A stretch of 64,000 nt of DNA from contig NZ_CAMZOK010000002.1 of assembly GCF_947331465.1 (NCBI RefSeq), forward strand, positions 806,001 through 870,000. The letters run 5' to 3'. Positions within the stretch are counted from its first letter, which is position 1; each line of letters begins with the position of its first letter. Below the pieces are notes generated by a model that saw nothing but the letters and a program-made list of their open reading frames with translations, was not told the DNA's origin and searched no databases. Below are positions 1 to 8,749 of this stretch, in pieces. The position numbers and the translations under genes were made by a program. Origin of the DNA: Shimia sp. Alg240-R146. GTDB lineage: Bacteria; Pseudomonadota; Alphaproteobacteria; Rhodobacterales; Rhodobacteraceae.

Positions 1-632
1 CCTTCAAGATGGCGGCGGTCCCAGTTCATGATCTGGGGCGGTGTGAAACCGATGACGCCGATTTTGATCATGTGCTTTTCGCCCGCACCGTCGGTGACTT
101 CGCGGGTCAGGATCGAGTAGGGCTTAAACAACGTTTTGTCTTCGCGCGGGGTGGCGCCTTGGGACAGGGACACGTTGGACAGGACGGTTTCGAAATCCGC
201 ACCAGCCATGGATTTCATCAGAAAATCCAAGCCGTAGTTGAATTCGTGGTTGCCGACGGTGGCCGCGTCATAGCCCACAGCATTCATCGCAGCGATGACG
301 GGGTGCATGTCGCCGTCTTTCATGCCGCGCTCGTAGGCGATGTAGTCGCCCATTGGGTTGCCTTGCAAAAAGTCACCGTTGTCGATCAGCATCGAGTTGG
401 TGGCCTCATCCCGGATGCCTTTGATCAGAGAGGCTGTGCGGGCAAGGCCCACGGTGTCACGCGGTTTGTCCGCATAATAGTCATACGGAAAGACATGTAC
501 GTGCAAATCGGTGGTTTCCATGATCCGCAGGTGAGCCTGATTGGTGGCCGCATTGGCCGAGAATGGGTGCAGGGCGATGAAGCCGGCAGACGCGCCAAGG
601 AAGTGGCGGCGGGACAAGGTGAATTGGGACAT
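1..632 (-). CDS. cpdB: 2',3'-cyclic-nucleotide 2'-phosphodiesterase/3'-nucleotidase, N-terminal part (cut by window edge)
   Basis: This reading frame runs off the left edge, so only about 210 N-terminal residues are visible. It opens with a twin-arginine signal (SRRHFLGASAG followed by a hydrophobic stretch), which predicts Tat export to the periplasm. The metallophosphoesterase core follows: METTDLHVHVFP, then DNGDFLQGNP, then GNHEFNYG, the metal-binding motifs of the 5'-nucleotidase/CpdB family. The spacing of these motifs, and YDYYADKP after the first, fit CpdB, which hydrolyses 2',3'-cyclic nucleotides released by RNA decay and then the 3'-nucleotides. The C-terminal nucleotidase domain lies outside the window. 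It is transcribed away from the small gene at 836. Confidence 0.85.
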   Translation of the reverse strand, partial: MSQFTLSRRHFLGASAGFIALHPFSANAATNQAHLRIMETTDLHVHVFPYDYYADKPRDTVGLARTASLIKGIRDEATNSMLIDNGDFLQGNPMGDYIAYERGMKDGDMHPVIAAMNAVGYDAATVGNHEFNYGLDFLMKSMAGADFETVLSNVSLSQGATPREDKTLFKPYSILTREVTDGAGEKHMIKIGVIGFTPPQIMNWDRRHLE

Positions 633-835
633 GGAACCCTCGATTTGTTGAGTTTATTGGTACGCCAGTTTTGGCGCGCAGACTTTGGAATAGTCCGGGA
701 ACTGTAACACATATTTGACCGCTCGGAAAAATTTTGATGACGAAGTGACGCGTGGTTGATGGCTTGCAAAACTTTACGCGTCTGTCACGTTGGGCCGTAA
801 GTGATTGGACGACGGACGCAAGGGGGCACCGAGTC

Positions 836-1030
836 ATGAAACACGTTCCAAAAGAAACCACAGACGAAGATCTGATCCAGCAATTCTTGGACAAGGGTGG
901 AAAGATCAGCAAAGGCAAAACCAAGCCGATGCCGCATGATCTTGGCATCAGCAAAGGTGTTTGGGGCAATAAGCTGACCAAAGAAGAAAAGGCCGCGCGT
1001 GACGAGAAGTTCGAAGAACCTAAGGGGTGA
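836..1030 (+). CDS. Small conserved basic protein of unknown function
   Basis: This is a 64-residue, highly charged protein (MKHVPKETTDEDLIQQFLDKGG...), rich in Lys and Glu and without membrane segments or cysteines. The frame is open further upstream to 752, but the ATG at 836 starts a sequence of compact, coherent composition, whereas the upstream stretch looks like non-coding translation. The part from about residue 23 (GKTKPMPHDLGISKGVWGNKLTKEEKAARDEKF) resembles a short basic nucleic-acid-binding protein, but I cannot assign a family. It is divergent from cpdB and about 190 bp ahead of the acyltransferase. Function unknown. Confidence 0.6.
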   Translation: MKHVPKETTDEDLIQQFLDKGGKISKGKTKPMPHDLGISKGVWGNKLTKEEKAARDEKFEEPKG

Positions 1031-1106
1031 TCTTCTATCAGTCGTGGCAGGTGCTTTTTGTGGGGCTAGGCGCGCGCATGTCGTTCGGAGTGTCTAAAAA
1101 GATGAG

Positions 1107-1135
1107 TTGTTTGGCTTGTTTGGGCCACCTATAGA
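1107..1135 (+). promoter_or_regulatory. Putative sigma-70 promoter for the acyltransferase gene
   Basis: TTGTTT (1107-1112) and TATAGA (1130-1135) are separated by exactly 17 bp, about 85 bp before the acyltransferase start. The match is to consensus only; no other support is available. Confidence 0.35.
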
Positions 1136-1220
1136 AGCGTGGCGTTGGAACTTATTGCGGGCATTTGGCATATGTCCCTACTGGGTTTGCGCACGCTCCT
1201 TTGACGTGGCGAGGGTTTAA

Positions 1221-3107
1221 TTGGACTATCGTAAAGAGATTGACGGCTTGCGGGCCATCGCTGTGCTGGCGGTCATCGTCGACCATACGGGGCTAGGCTG
1301 GTTGCCCGGGGGATATGCTGGGGTTGACGTTTTCTTTGTCATTTCAGGTTATTTAATCACCGGCATCGTCAACAAAGGTTTGGCCGACGGCAGTTTCACC
1401 TTCCGCGACTTCTACAAGCGCAGAGCATTCAGGATCTTTCCTGCGCTGTTTTTTGTGCTGGCCATCATGACGCTTTTCTCCTGGATATTTCTGACGCCCT
1501 CTGAGTTGCAGGATTTTTCTGCCAGCGTATTTTTCAGCGTCCTGTTTCTGTCCAATGGCTATTTCATCAATTTCGTCGACTACTTTGGTCCAAGCGCCTC
1601 GGTGATCCCGCTGCTTCATACATGGAGCCTTGCGGTTGAAGAGCAGTTTTACATTCTGTTTCCTTTGCTGGCATGGGCCAGTTGGAAACTTGGTGGCAAG
1701 CGAGGTTTGCTTTGGGGCGTGGTATGTCTTGGGATCGCGTCTCTCCTTCTGGCGGAGTGGGGCTGGCGTAACGAACCAAGGGCCAACTACTTTTTCTCAC
1801 CATCAAGATTCTGGGAGATTTTGCTCGGGTCGGTGGCGGCTTTGGCGTTGGCAGGGCGCAAGCGGCCCGAGAATGGAGCGCTTGCAACCTTTGGCCTTGC
1901 GATGTTGGTGGCAACATTTGTGCTCTACGACGATCTGGTGCCATTTCCATCGGTCTATGCGCTGTTGCCGACGCTGGGTACTGTACTGATATTGGTGTTT
2001 GCTCCTGTTCAGGGAGGCGTTTCCGCGGTGCTGAGCGGGGCGGCAATGCGGTGGATCGGCGGGATTAGCTTTTCGGCTTATCTTTGGCACCAGCCGGTTT
2101 TTGCGTTCTCCAGAATTCACGGCATTGCACCGGACCAGTTGGTAACCGCATGTGTGTTGATCGCCTTGGTGCTTGGATTGTCTTACGGATCATGGCGTTT
2201 GATTGAGCAACCCTTCCGCAGCCCCGCGGAAGGTCGGCCAATGTTGCGCAAATTCCGCGGTATGATTCTAACGGTCATGGCGATTGCCTTGATTGCGATT
2301 TCGCTTGTGGGGTATGTCAGTGATGCGCCTTTGAAGCGCCACAGCGCGGCTGATCAAAACCTGTTTGAGACTACACGTGTTGAAGCGAGCTCTTACAATC
2401 GGGGAATTCGGAAGGGTTTTCAGCGTCAGGCCTTTGACGGCTCAGGTGATGCCACCAAAGTGGCGATGGTCGGGGACAGCTTTGGCCGTGATGTTATGAA
2501 CGCGCTCCAAGAAAATGGCATGATGGCACAGTTGGATTTCGCGCTTTGGACCATCGGGCATACCTGTGCGCCGTTTTTCCTCAAAGACGAGACCGGTCTA
2601 TCCGAGCACGTCGATATTGAAGCTTGTGACGCTGAGTGGGACCGCTATCAAAGCGAGGCTATGTTGCGGAGTTTGGCGCAGGCGGATGTGATTATTGTTT
2701 CTCACAAATGGTCTGAGTGGCAGGTTCCCTTTGTCGAGAAAACACTTGAAAACCTTACTGAACACTCAGACGCCAAAGTCATATTGGTTGGACCAAAACA
2801 ATTTGGTTTCAGTGGTTTACGTGAGGTGTGGGCTATCGAAGAAGACCTGCGGCCATCGGTCGAATTGGACGTGTCAGATGAAGTGGTGGCTACGAATTCC
2901 AAGATGCATGCGCTCAAAGCGGACGCTTATTTCGACATTCAATTAAGCGTGTGTCCCGCGACAAGTTCCTGTCCAGCGACTACGCCCGATGGGCGGGCAA
3001 TTTCCTTGGACGGTGGCCACCTAACGCCTGCTGCTGCGCGCCTTGTTGGGGAAAGATTGTGGGACAACAGCGAAATCGTTGAGATATTGGGTGTCAGTCG
3101 TCCCTAA
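1221..3107 (+). CDS. OafA/YrhL-type membrane acyltransferase with C-terminal SGNH domain
   Basis: The first roughly 350 residues are an acyltransferase-3 domain: the opening YRKEIDGLRAIAVLAVIVDH contains the family Arg and the catalytic-type His, followed by GVDVFFVISGYLITG and about ten hydrophobic helices. The C-terminal half is soluble and carries an SGNH-hydrolase signature (VGDSFGRD around residue 420, DGGHLTPAAARL near the end). Proteins of this architecture transfer acetyl groups to cell-surface polysaccharide or peptidoglycan: the membrane part moves the acyl group across the membrane and the SGNH domain attaches it. The TTG start is chosen because a GAGGG Shine-Dalgarno lies six bases upstream and family members begin with this peptide. 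No polysaccharide cluster is adjacent, so the acceptor is unknown. Confidence 0.85.
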   Translation: MDYRKEIDGLRAIAVLAVIVDHTGLGWLPGGYAGVDVFFVISGYLITGIVNKGLADGSFTFRDFYKRRAFRIFPALFFVLAIMTLFSWIFLTPSELQDFSASVFFSVLFLSNGYFINFVDYFGPSASVIPLLHTWSLAVEEQFYILFPLLAWASWKLGGKRGLLWGVVCLGIASLLLAEWGWRNEPRANYFFSPSRFWEILLGSVAALALAGRKRPENGALATFGLAMLVATFVLYDDLVPFPSVYALLPTLGTVLILVFAPVQGGVSAVLSGAAMRWIGGISFSAYLWHQPVFAFSRIHGIAPDQLVTACVLIALVLGLSYGSWRLIEQPFRSPAEGRPMLRKFRGMILTVMAIALIAISLVGYVSDAPLKRHSAADQNLFETTRVEASSYNRGIRKGFQRQAFDGSGDATKVAMVGDSFGRDVMNALQENGMMAQLDFALWTIGHTCAPFFLKDETGLSEHVDIEACDAEWDRYQSEAMLRSLAQADVIIVSHKWSEWQVPFVEKTLENLTEHSDAKVILVGPKQFGFSGLREVWAIEEDLRPSVELDVSDEVVATNSKMHALKADAYFDIQLSVCPATSSCPATTPDGRAISLDGGHLTPAAARLVGERLWDNSEIVEILGVSRP

Positions 3108-3144
3108 AAAAACGGCCGGAACGGCTGGGTTTCAGCCGGACCGG
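3106..3144 (-). terminator. Rho-independent terminator after trpE
   Basis: On the minus strand CCGGTCCGGCTG pairs with CAGCCGTTCCGG around a short loop, then CCG and a run of seven T. It sits directly downstream of trpE and overlaps the last bases of the convergent acyltransferase gene. Confidence 0.8.
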
Positions 3145-3162
3145 ATGCCTCTTGATACTTGA

Positions 3163-4674
3163 TCAGCTGTTTCCGGTGCCGGTGAAGCGGGCAGCATCCG
3201 CCGCCGCCCGTCGAATGGCGTTGGATTTGTGCACGGTTTCCATGTACTCGGCCTCTGGGTCGCTGTCGTACACAACGCCGCCACCGGCTTGGATATAAAG
3301 CTTTTGGTCTTTCACAATCGCGGTGCGCAGCGCGATGCAGATGTCCATGTCGCCGCCCGAGCTGAAATAGCCGACGCCACCTCCATAGATGCCTCGTTTT
3401 TCAGGCTCCAATTCGTCGATGATTTCCATCGCGCGCACTTTGGGTGCGCCAGACACGGTGCCTGCGGGCATGCCGGCAAAGAAGGCATCAAGCGCGTCTT
3501 TGTCGTCAGACAACTCGCCCACCACATTGGACACGATGTGCATCACGTGGCTGTAGCGTTCGATGATGAATTTTTCTGTCGGGCGCACAGTGCCGATTTT
3601 AGAAACGCGACCGGTGTCGTTGCGGCCCAGATCCAGCAACATCAGATGCTCGGCCAGTTCTTTCTTGTCGGCCAGCAGATCCGCTTCGAGTGCGTTGTCT
3701 TCTTCGGGTGTTGCGCCGCGCGGACGGGTGCCTGCGATCGGGCGGATTGTGACCTCGTCGCCAAAAACGCGCACCAGAATTTCCGGGCTGGCGCCGACAA
3801 CCTGATAACCGCCGAAGTTGAAATAGAACATAAATGGAGAGGGGTTGGTGCGTCGCAAAGAGCGATAGAGCGCGAAGGGCGGCTGCGGGAAATCCTGCGT
3901 CCAGCGTTGGGCAGGCACAACTTGGAAAATATCGCCCGCCCGGATGTAGTCTTTGGCCTTTTCTACCGCGGCCATATAGCCCTCTTTGGTGAAATTGGAC
4001 ACCGGCGGGGATACTTCGTGTGCATCGCCCAAATCGCGGGCGGCTTGTGGCATCGCGCGTTCAAGGTCGCGCACAGCGTCCATCACCCGTTCAGCGGCCT
4101 GTGCATAGGCGGCCTTTGCGGATTGACCTTCGCTAACCCATGCAGGCGAAACTACGGTGACTTCGCCTTTGACCCCGTCAAGCACGGCCACAACAGAGGG
4201 ACGCATCATGCAGGCATCTGGCAGACCAAGCGGGTCCGGGTTCACGTTTGGCAGATGTTCCACCAAGCGGATCATGTCATAGCCAAGGTAGCCAAACAGG
4301 CCAGCAGAAGCCTGTGGCAGATCATCTGGCAGATCAATGCGGCTTTCGGCGATCAGATCACGCAGGTTGTCCAGCGGGTTGCCGTCTTGATCCACAAAGG
4401 CGTCACCATCAAAGCGCGCGGTGCGGTTCAGGCGGCTGGTGCCGTCGTGACATTGCCAGATCAGATCGGGCTTCATGCCAATGATCGAGTAGCGACCGCG
4501 CACCTCGCCACCTGTCACCGATTCAAGCATAAAGGCGTCTTTGTGGGCGCCAGTGAGCTTGAGCATCAGGGAGACGGGTGTGTCGAGATCCGCTGCAAGG
4601 CGGGCATAGACCACCTGATTTTCGCCAGCTTCATAGGCGCGGGCGAAGTCGTCAAAGGAGGGGACGAGATCCAT
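3163..4674 (-). CDS. trpE: Anthranilate synthase component I
   Basis: The 503-residue protein has the expected family length. It carries the N-terminal tryptophan-site region (LESVTGGEVRGRYSIIG) and the chorismate-binding domain: AGDIFQVVPAQRW, RPIAGTRPRGATPEED, LLDLGRNDTGRVS, AGTVSGAPKVRAMEII, and GGGVGYF through AGGGVVYDSDPE. It makes anthranilate from chorismate using ammonia supplied by TrpG. It lies 36 bp behind ppiD on the same strand and is followed at once by a strong terminator, so the trpG-trpD-trpC genes that often accompany it are not downstream here. I find no tryptophan-rich leader peptide ahead of it. Confidence 0.95.
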   Translation of the reverse strand: MDLVPSFDDFARAYEAGENQVVYARLAADLDTPVSLMLKLTGAHKDAFMLESVTGGEVRGRYSIIGMKPDLIWQCHDGTSRLNRTARFDGDAFVDQDGNPLDNLRDLIAESRIDLPDDLPQASAGLFGYLGYDMIRLVEHLPNVNPDPLGLPDACMMRPSVVAVLDGVKGEVTVVSPAWVSEGQSAKAAYAQAAERVMDAVRDLERAMPQAARDLGDAHEVSPPVSNFTKEGYMAAVEKAKDYIRAGDIFQVVPAQRWTQDFPQPPFALYRSLRRTNPSPFMFYFNFGGYQVVGASPEILVRVFGDEVTIRPIAGTRPRGATPEEDNALEADLLADKKELAEHLMLLDLGRNDTGRVSKIGTVRPTEKFIIERYSHVMHIVSNVVGELSDDKDALDAFFAGMPAGTVSGAPKVRAMEIIDELEPEKRGIYGGGVGYFSSGGDMDICIALRTAIVKDQKLYIQAGGGVVYDSDPEAEYMETVHKSNAIRRAAADAARFTGTGNS

Positions 4675-4710
4675 GGGATCAAGCCTTTCTGTCTGTCACG
4701 CGGCGCTGCA

Positions 4711-6567
4711 TCACTGCATCTGCGCGTGCACGGCGTTGATGGCCTGTGTATTGATTTCTGCCGGATAGGCCACCTGCAAGGCTTCGGCGTAAACTTGGAA
4801 CAGGTCTTGAGAAATGCCGCCGCTGAGTTGCTGATTGATCAGGTTGACCAGGCCAGAGATTTCCGGATTGGAGTAATCAGGCGCAGCGATGGCATCCAGA
4901 CGCACCAACAGCAGACCGCCATCGCCGGCCGGGATCTGACGCAACTCGCCGACGGTCATTTCAAACACCTGCGACATGAAATCTGCAGGGGTGCCAGCGA
5001 CATAATCGGACCGGTCCATATTGATTTCTTCGTTGGCGTTGAAGCCAAACGAGGTGAAGTGTGTGCCGGATTTGAGCTGCGGCTCAAGCGTGCTTACCAG
5101 AGTGGCGAGCGCTTCGGCGGTGCGATCCGCTTTGAGAGCGGCGTTCACATCGTCTTTCACATCGGCAAACGGGGCAGGGGTGCTTTCGGTTTCACCTTCA
5201 AGGCGCAAGGCAAACATACCGCCGTCTTCCAGCGTTACGATCTCCGGAAAATCGCCTTCGGCAACGGCTGCTGCTGCCGTGCGGAAGCCTTCGTAACCTG
5301 CGATGTCGTCGGAGGTGTTGGCGTGCCAGTCGATGCTGCCCAACACCATGTCGGTCTCATCTGCTAACTCTTCGAGCGTGGCGCCACCGGCGAGCAAATC
5401 GTCTGCGGAGCCGATTTGCAGGTCGATCACGCGGCGGGCGCGGTCGATGGCGAGGTCTTTGCGCAGCTCGCTGACCGCGTCTTCAAAGCTGGTGAACCGT
5501 GCTGGCAGGATGCCGTTTACACGAAACAGGGCCGGACCAAGGTCAGTTGTCACAGGACCGGCGATACCGCCAACGGGTGTGAGGAACACAGCTTCGCCTG
5601 CGGTGCTGAGGTCGGATTTGGAGACGTCCCCGAGATCCACGTCCGAGAGCGCCAGACCACGGCTTTCGACCAGCGCTTCAAACGACGTTTCGCCGGTGCG
5701 TAGCTTGCCAAGCGCGGTTTCAGCTGCTGCCGCGTCGGCAAACGCGAGACGCTCTACCAGACGGCGTTCGGGTTGATTGAAGTCTGCGTCACGCTCTGCG
5801 TACAGCGCTTTAAGCGCGTCTTCGTCCACCTCAACCGTATCCAGAAGCATGGTTGGTGTGACCCAGGCAAATGTGATCTGACGGGTTGCGGGCAACATGT
5901 AGTTGTCGATGTTGGCGTCATAATAGGCCTGCGCGTCGGCTTCTGACGGATCCTCTACGGCGGTCGTGAGGTTGTCGCCGGTCAATTTGGTCCACGTGAA
6001 ATCACGGTCTTCGGCAACAAAGTCGATCACGGTCGCGGCGTAGCTGTCGGGAATGCTGACACCGGACACAACCGCGCCCTGCAGCAGCGAACGGGCGGTT
6101 TCCTCGCGCACGCTGTCTTCAAACGCGGATTCGTTCATACCAGCCTGTTCAATGGCAAACGCATAGGCGTCGCGGTCAAACTCGCCGTCCAAACCCTGAA
6201 ACGCCGGAATGGCCAGCAATTCACGGCGCAGGTTTTCATCGCCAATCGACAGCCCCATACGGGTGGTCTCAGCGTCCAGGGACCGCGTGGTCACAAGCCG
6301 TGCAAGCACGTTGCGGTCAACACCAAACATTTGCGCTTGGGAAAAGGTCAAAGACTGACCAATCTGGGCCTGATAAGCGTTCATTTCTTCTTGCAGGCCA
6401 CGGGCATAATCATCCACTGAGATGTCTTTGCCACCCACAGTGCCCACCGAGCGGATGGTGCCGGAGAGGTTTGTGACGCCAAACCCGCCAAGACCCAGAA
6501 TGAGCATCGCCATCAGGATCCACACCAGTGTTTTGGACGTTTTGCCCTTTGGTTTTTCCGTGGCCAT
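4711..6567 (-). CDS. ppiD: Membrane-anchored peptidyl-prolyl isomerase/chaperone, PpiD/SurA-N type
   Basis: A 618-residue protein with a short cytoplasmic N-terminus, one transmembrane anchor at about residues 13-33 (LVWILMAMLILGLGGFGVTNL), a SurA-N-like chaperone region (VGGKDISVDDYARGLQEEM, FGVDRNVLARLVTTRSL) and a parvulin-like region in the middle (TGETSFEALVESRGLALSDVDLG). It should fold newly exported envelope proteins at the periplasmic face of the inner membrane. The parvulin domain looks divergent, as is common in alphaproteobacterial PpiD. It is the first gene of a ppiD-trpE pair, an arrangement I associate with Rhodobacterales. Confidence 0.85.
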   Translation of the reverse strand: MATEKPKGKTSKTLVWILMAMLILGLGGFGVTNLSGTIRSVGTVGGKDISVDDYARGLQEEMNAYQAQIGQSLTFSQAQMFGVDRNVLARLVTTRSLDAETTRMGLSIGDENLRRELLAIPAFQGLDGEFDRDAYAFAIEQAGMNESAFEDSVREETARSLLQGAVVSGVSIPDSYAATVIDFVAEDRDFTWTKLTGDNLTTAVEDPSEADAQAYYDANIDNYMLPATRQITFAWVTPTMLLDTVEVDEDALKALYAERDADFNQPERRLVERLAFADAAAAETALGKLRTGETSFEALVESRGLALSDVDLGDVSKSDLSTAGEAVFLTPVGGIAGPVTTDLGPALFRVNGILPARFTSFEDAVSELRKDLAIDRARRVIDLQIGSADDLLAGGATLEELADETDMVLGSIDWHANTSDDIAGYEGFRTAAAAVAEGDFPEIVTLEDGGMFALRLEGETESTPAPFADVKDDVNAALKADRTAEALATLVSTLEPQLKSGTHFTSFGFNANEEINMDRSDYVAGTPADFMSQVFEMTVGELRQIPAGDGGLLLVRLDAIAAPDYSNPEISGLVNLINQQLSGGISQDLFQVYAEALQVAYPAEINTQAINAVHAQMQ

Positions 6568-6673
6568 GTCAGTTCCTTACGTCTTGGTCTTTGGTTTGTC
6601 TGCGCGGATGTCTACGCGGTTGAGGAAAAGGGGGCAAGCGGTGCTTCTTGGTTTTGCCACCTAGAGCCGTGTT

Positions 6674-7861
6674 TCAGTCGCGTTTTGCGTAGTCTGCCCG
6701 TGCCAGCCGGTCAAACAGCACGGCAATTTCAGCGCGGTTCACATTGGCAAAGGCAATGCGCAGTTGGCGCGCGCCAGCGGGGTCTTCCTCGGGCATGAAC
6801 ATGGTGCCGGGCAGGCACAACACGTGGTGATCGCGCACCAAAGCCCGTGCAAGATCATCAGAGCGCATGGAGAACGGGTGTTCGACATAGGCAAAATAAG
6901 CGCCTGCGCCGAGCAGTTTCCAGCCGCGAGAGGTGAGCGTTGGCATGTTGTCGGAAATCGCGGCGCGGCGATCGAGGATTTCAGCGCGCTCGCCGGACAA
7001 CCACTGGCTTAAGTTCCGCATACCCCACAGCGCTGCGTGTTGGCCAAGTTGGTTGGGGCAAATGGTAACTGTGTCGAGAAATTTTTCGGCCTCTGCAAGA
7101 AAATCCACATGCGCCACCATGGCGCCGACGCGATGGCCGGTCAGGCGGTAGGCTTTGGAAAAGGAATAGAGCTGCACCAATGTGTCGCTCCAACTCGGGT
7201 CGGAAAACAGGGTGTGCGGTGGCTCAGTCCGGATATCGAAATCGCGGTAGGTCTCGTCCACAATAAGCTTGATGCCGCGCGCCCGCGCCAGATCAAATAA
7301 GGCCTGCACAAGATCGGCGGGGTATTCGACACCGCCGGGGTTGTTGGGAGTGACCAACACAATCGCACGGGTGCGTTCGGTGATCAAAGCCGCAGCCATC
7401 TCGGGATCGGGCAGCAAACTGTCACCCGTCGTCAGCGGGACCGTGGTGATGCCCTGCATATCCAGCCACATTTTATGGTTGAAATACCATGGGGTTGGCA
7501 GGAGAAGTTCATCTCCTTCGCCAGCGATTGCACTGATGGTGGCGCAGAAAGCCTGGTTGCAGCCGGACGTGATGGCGACCTGATCAGCCGCAATGGAGCC
7601 GCCATAAGCCGTGCTCCATTGGCTTGCGACTTCGGCCCGCAATTCTGGCAGGCCAAGCACAGGACCATAGAGGTGCGCCTCGGGAACATCTTGCGCCACG
7701 CGGGCGATTTCGCTGCGCAACGGAGTGGGGGGCGGATCAACCGGCGCCGCCTGACTGACGTTGATCAGCGGTTTTGCGTCGGTGAAGGCGACGCCTTCCA
7801 GCCAGCGACGGGCCTCCATGACAGGCGGGGCAAAGGTGGCTTGGGTGCGCGACAGGGTCAT
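6674..7861 (-). CDS. Class I/II pyridoxal-phosphate aminotransferase
   Basis: This 395-residue fold-type I aminotransferase shows YGPVLGLPELRAEVA and ITSGCNQAF in the large domain, VTPNNPGGVEYP (Asn contacting the cofactor), IVDETYRDF (Asp to the pyridine nitrogen), and SFSKAYRLTGHRVG, where the Lys would form the Schiff base. A C-terminal Arg in RQLRIAFANV fits the substrate carboxylate. The substrate cannot be told from sequence; the group includes aspartate and aromatic aminotransferases. It stands about 100 bp upstream of ppiD on the same strand, and its 5' end faces gpt across 150 bp. Confidence 0.85.
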   Translation of the reverse strand: MTLSRTQATFAPPVMEARRWLEGVAFTDAKPLINVSQAAPVDPPPTPLRSEIARVAQDVPEAHLYGPVLGLPELRAEVASQWSTAYGGSIAADQVAITSGCNQAFCATISAIAGEGDELLLPTPWYFNHKMWLDMQGITTVPLTTGDSLLPDPEMAAALITERTRAIVLVTPNNPGGVEYPADLVQALFDLARARGIKLIVDETYRDFDIRTEPPHTLFSDPSWSDTLVQLYSFSKAYRLTGHRVGAMVAHVDFLAEAEKFLDTVTICPNQLGQHAALWGMRNLSQWLSGERAEILDRRAAISDNMPTLTSRGWKLLGAGAYFAYVEHPFSMRSDDLARALVRDHHVLCLPGTMFMPEEDPAGARQLRIAFANVNRAEIAVLFDRLARADYAKRD

Positions 7862-8015
7862 AGGTCAGTGTCCTGTTGAAAGAGAGAGAAAACAACCGAT
7901 CTTGGGTGGTGATGTGCCTTGGGAAACAAAGGGCTGCGAATTTTTGCGCAATCCCTGGCTTTTGTTCCCCAAGAACTTTCCGCAGAGCGTCCGGTCTGTT
8001 CAGCTAGGCAATACC

Positions 8016-8534
8016 TCAGTCGGTGCCGCGATAGGGTTCAACGTATTGCAGCGCCATGTCCCACGGGAAGAAGATCCACGTGTCCTGGCTGACACCGGTG
8101 ATGAATGTATCCACCATCGGCTCGCCTGCGGGTTTGGCATAGACTGTGGCGAAATGCGCCTTGGGATACAATTCGCGCACCAACTCAAGGGTTTTGCCCG
8201 AGTCCACGAGATCGTCCACGATCAGGATGCCTTCCCCGTCGCCCATCAGGGTTTTGTCGGGGCTTTTGAGGACCTGCGCTTCGCGCTGGCTGTCCTGTTT
8301 GCCGCCGCCAGAGTAGTAGGATTTGACGCTGATAGTGTCCACGGTGCGGATGTCGAGTTCGCGGCTGACGATCATCGCGGGCGCCATGCCCCCACGGGTG
8401 ATGGCCACAACAGCTTTCCAAGCGCCATCGTCAGGGCCTTTGCCGTCCAAACGCCAAGCAAGCGCGCGGCTGTCGCGATGGATCTGGTCCCAGCTTATGT
8501 GGAAGCCTTTTTCGTGCGGCAGACGTTCGCTCAT
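8016..8534 (-). CDS. gpt: Xanthine (guanine/hypoxanthine) phosphoribosyltransferase
   Basis: The 172-residue protein carries the PRPP-binding loop [17 protein letters not shown] and an N-terminal [23 protein letters not shown] typical of type I phosphoribosyltransferases. The tail [13 protein letters not shown] matches the xanthine-PRT subfamily, so it should salvage xanthine and guanine to XMP and GMP. It is a single gene, divergent from the APC permease. Confidence 0.9.
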   Translation of the reverse strand: MSERLPHEKGFHISWDQIHRDSRALAWRLDGKGPDDGAWKAVVAITRGGMAPAMIVSRELDIRTVDTISVKSYYSGGGKQDSQREAQVLKSPDKTLMGDGEGILIVDDLVDSGKTLELVRELYPKAHFATVYAKPAGEPMVDTFITGVSQDTWIFFPWDMALQYVEPYRGTD

Positions 8535-8645
8535 TGTGTGTCATCCTTTAATACCAGTTTGTTTTGTCTTAGCAGAAGCCGATTTGGGCGCAAACTGTTT
8601 GCGGCCGCCGTCTAAGGCTCAATGATACGGAAAAATTGCCTCCGA

Positions 8646-8662
8646 GGCGGAGTTTTTCCGCC
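8646..8662 (+). promoter_or_regulatory. Hairpin in the gpt/permease divergent region
   Basis: GGCGGA and TCCGCC are perfectly paired around GTTTT. An alternative stem, GGAAAAA with TTTTTCC, overlaps it from 8629. Neither is followed by a T tract. It lies just upstream of the likely permease promoter, so its role is unclear. Confidence 0.3.
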
Positions 8663-8679
8663 GGTTTCACATTAACGCT

Positions 8680-8709
8680 TTGGCAATGATGCTAAAAACT
8701 GGGCATAGT
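8680..8709 (+). promoter_or_regulatory. Putative promoter of the APC permease
   Basis: TTGGCA (8680-8685) and CATAGT (8704-8709) are 18 bp apart, 40 bp before the start codon, which has its own AAGGA ribosome site. Confidence 0.4.
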
Positions 8710-8749
8710 GGCCGAAATCAATTCTTCGACGAATGCATAAGGACATTTC

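Noticed and set aside
3229-5367. 712-residue frame on the plus strand over trpE and ppiD
   Set aside because: It is the antisense shadow of two well-recognised genes in G+C-rich DNA; the translation is rich in His, Arg and Ala and has no domain.
6568-6673. Tryptophan leader peptide before ppiD-trpE
   Set aside because: No frame with clustered Trp codons was found upstream of ppiD, nor in the 36-bp gap before trpE.
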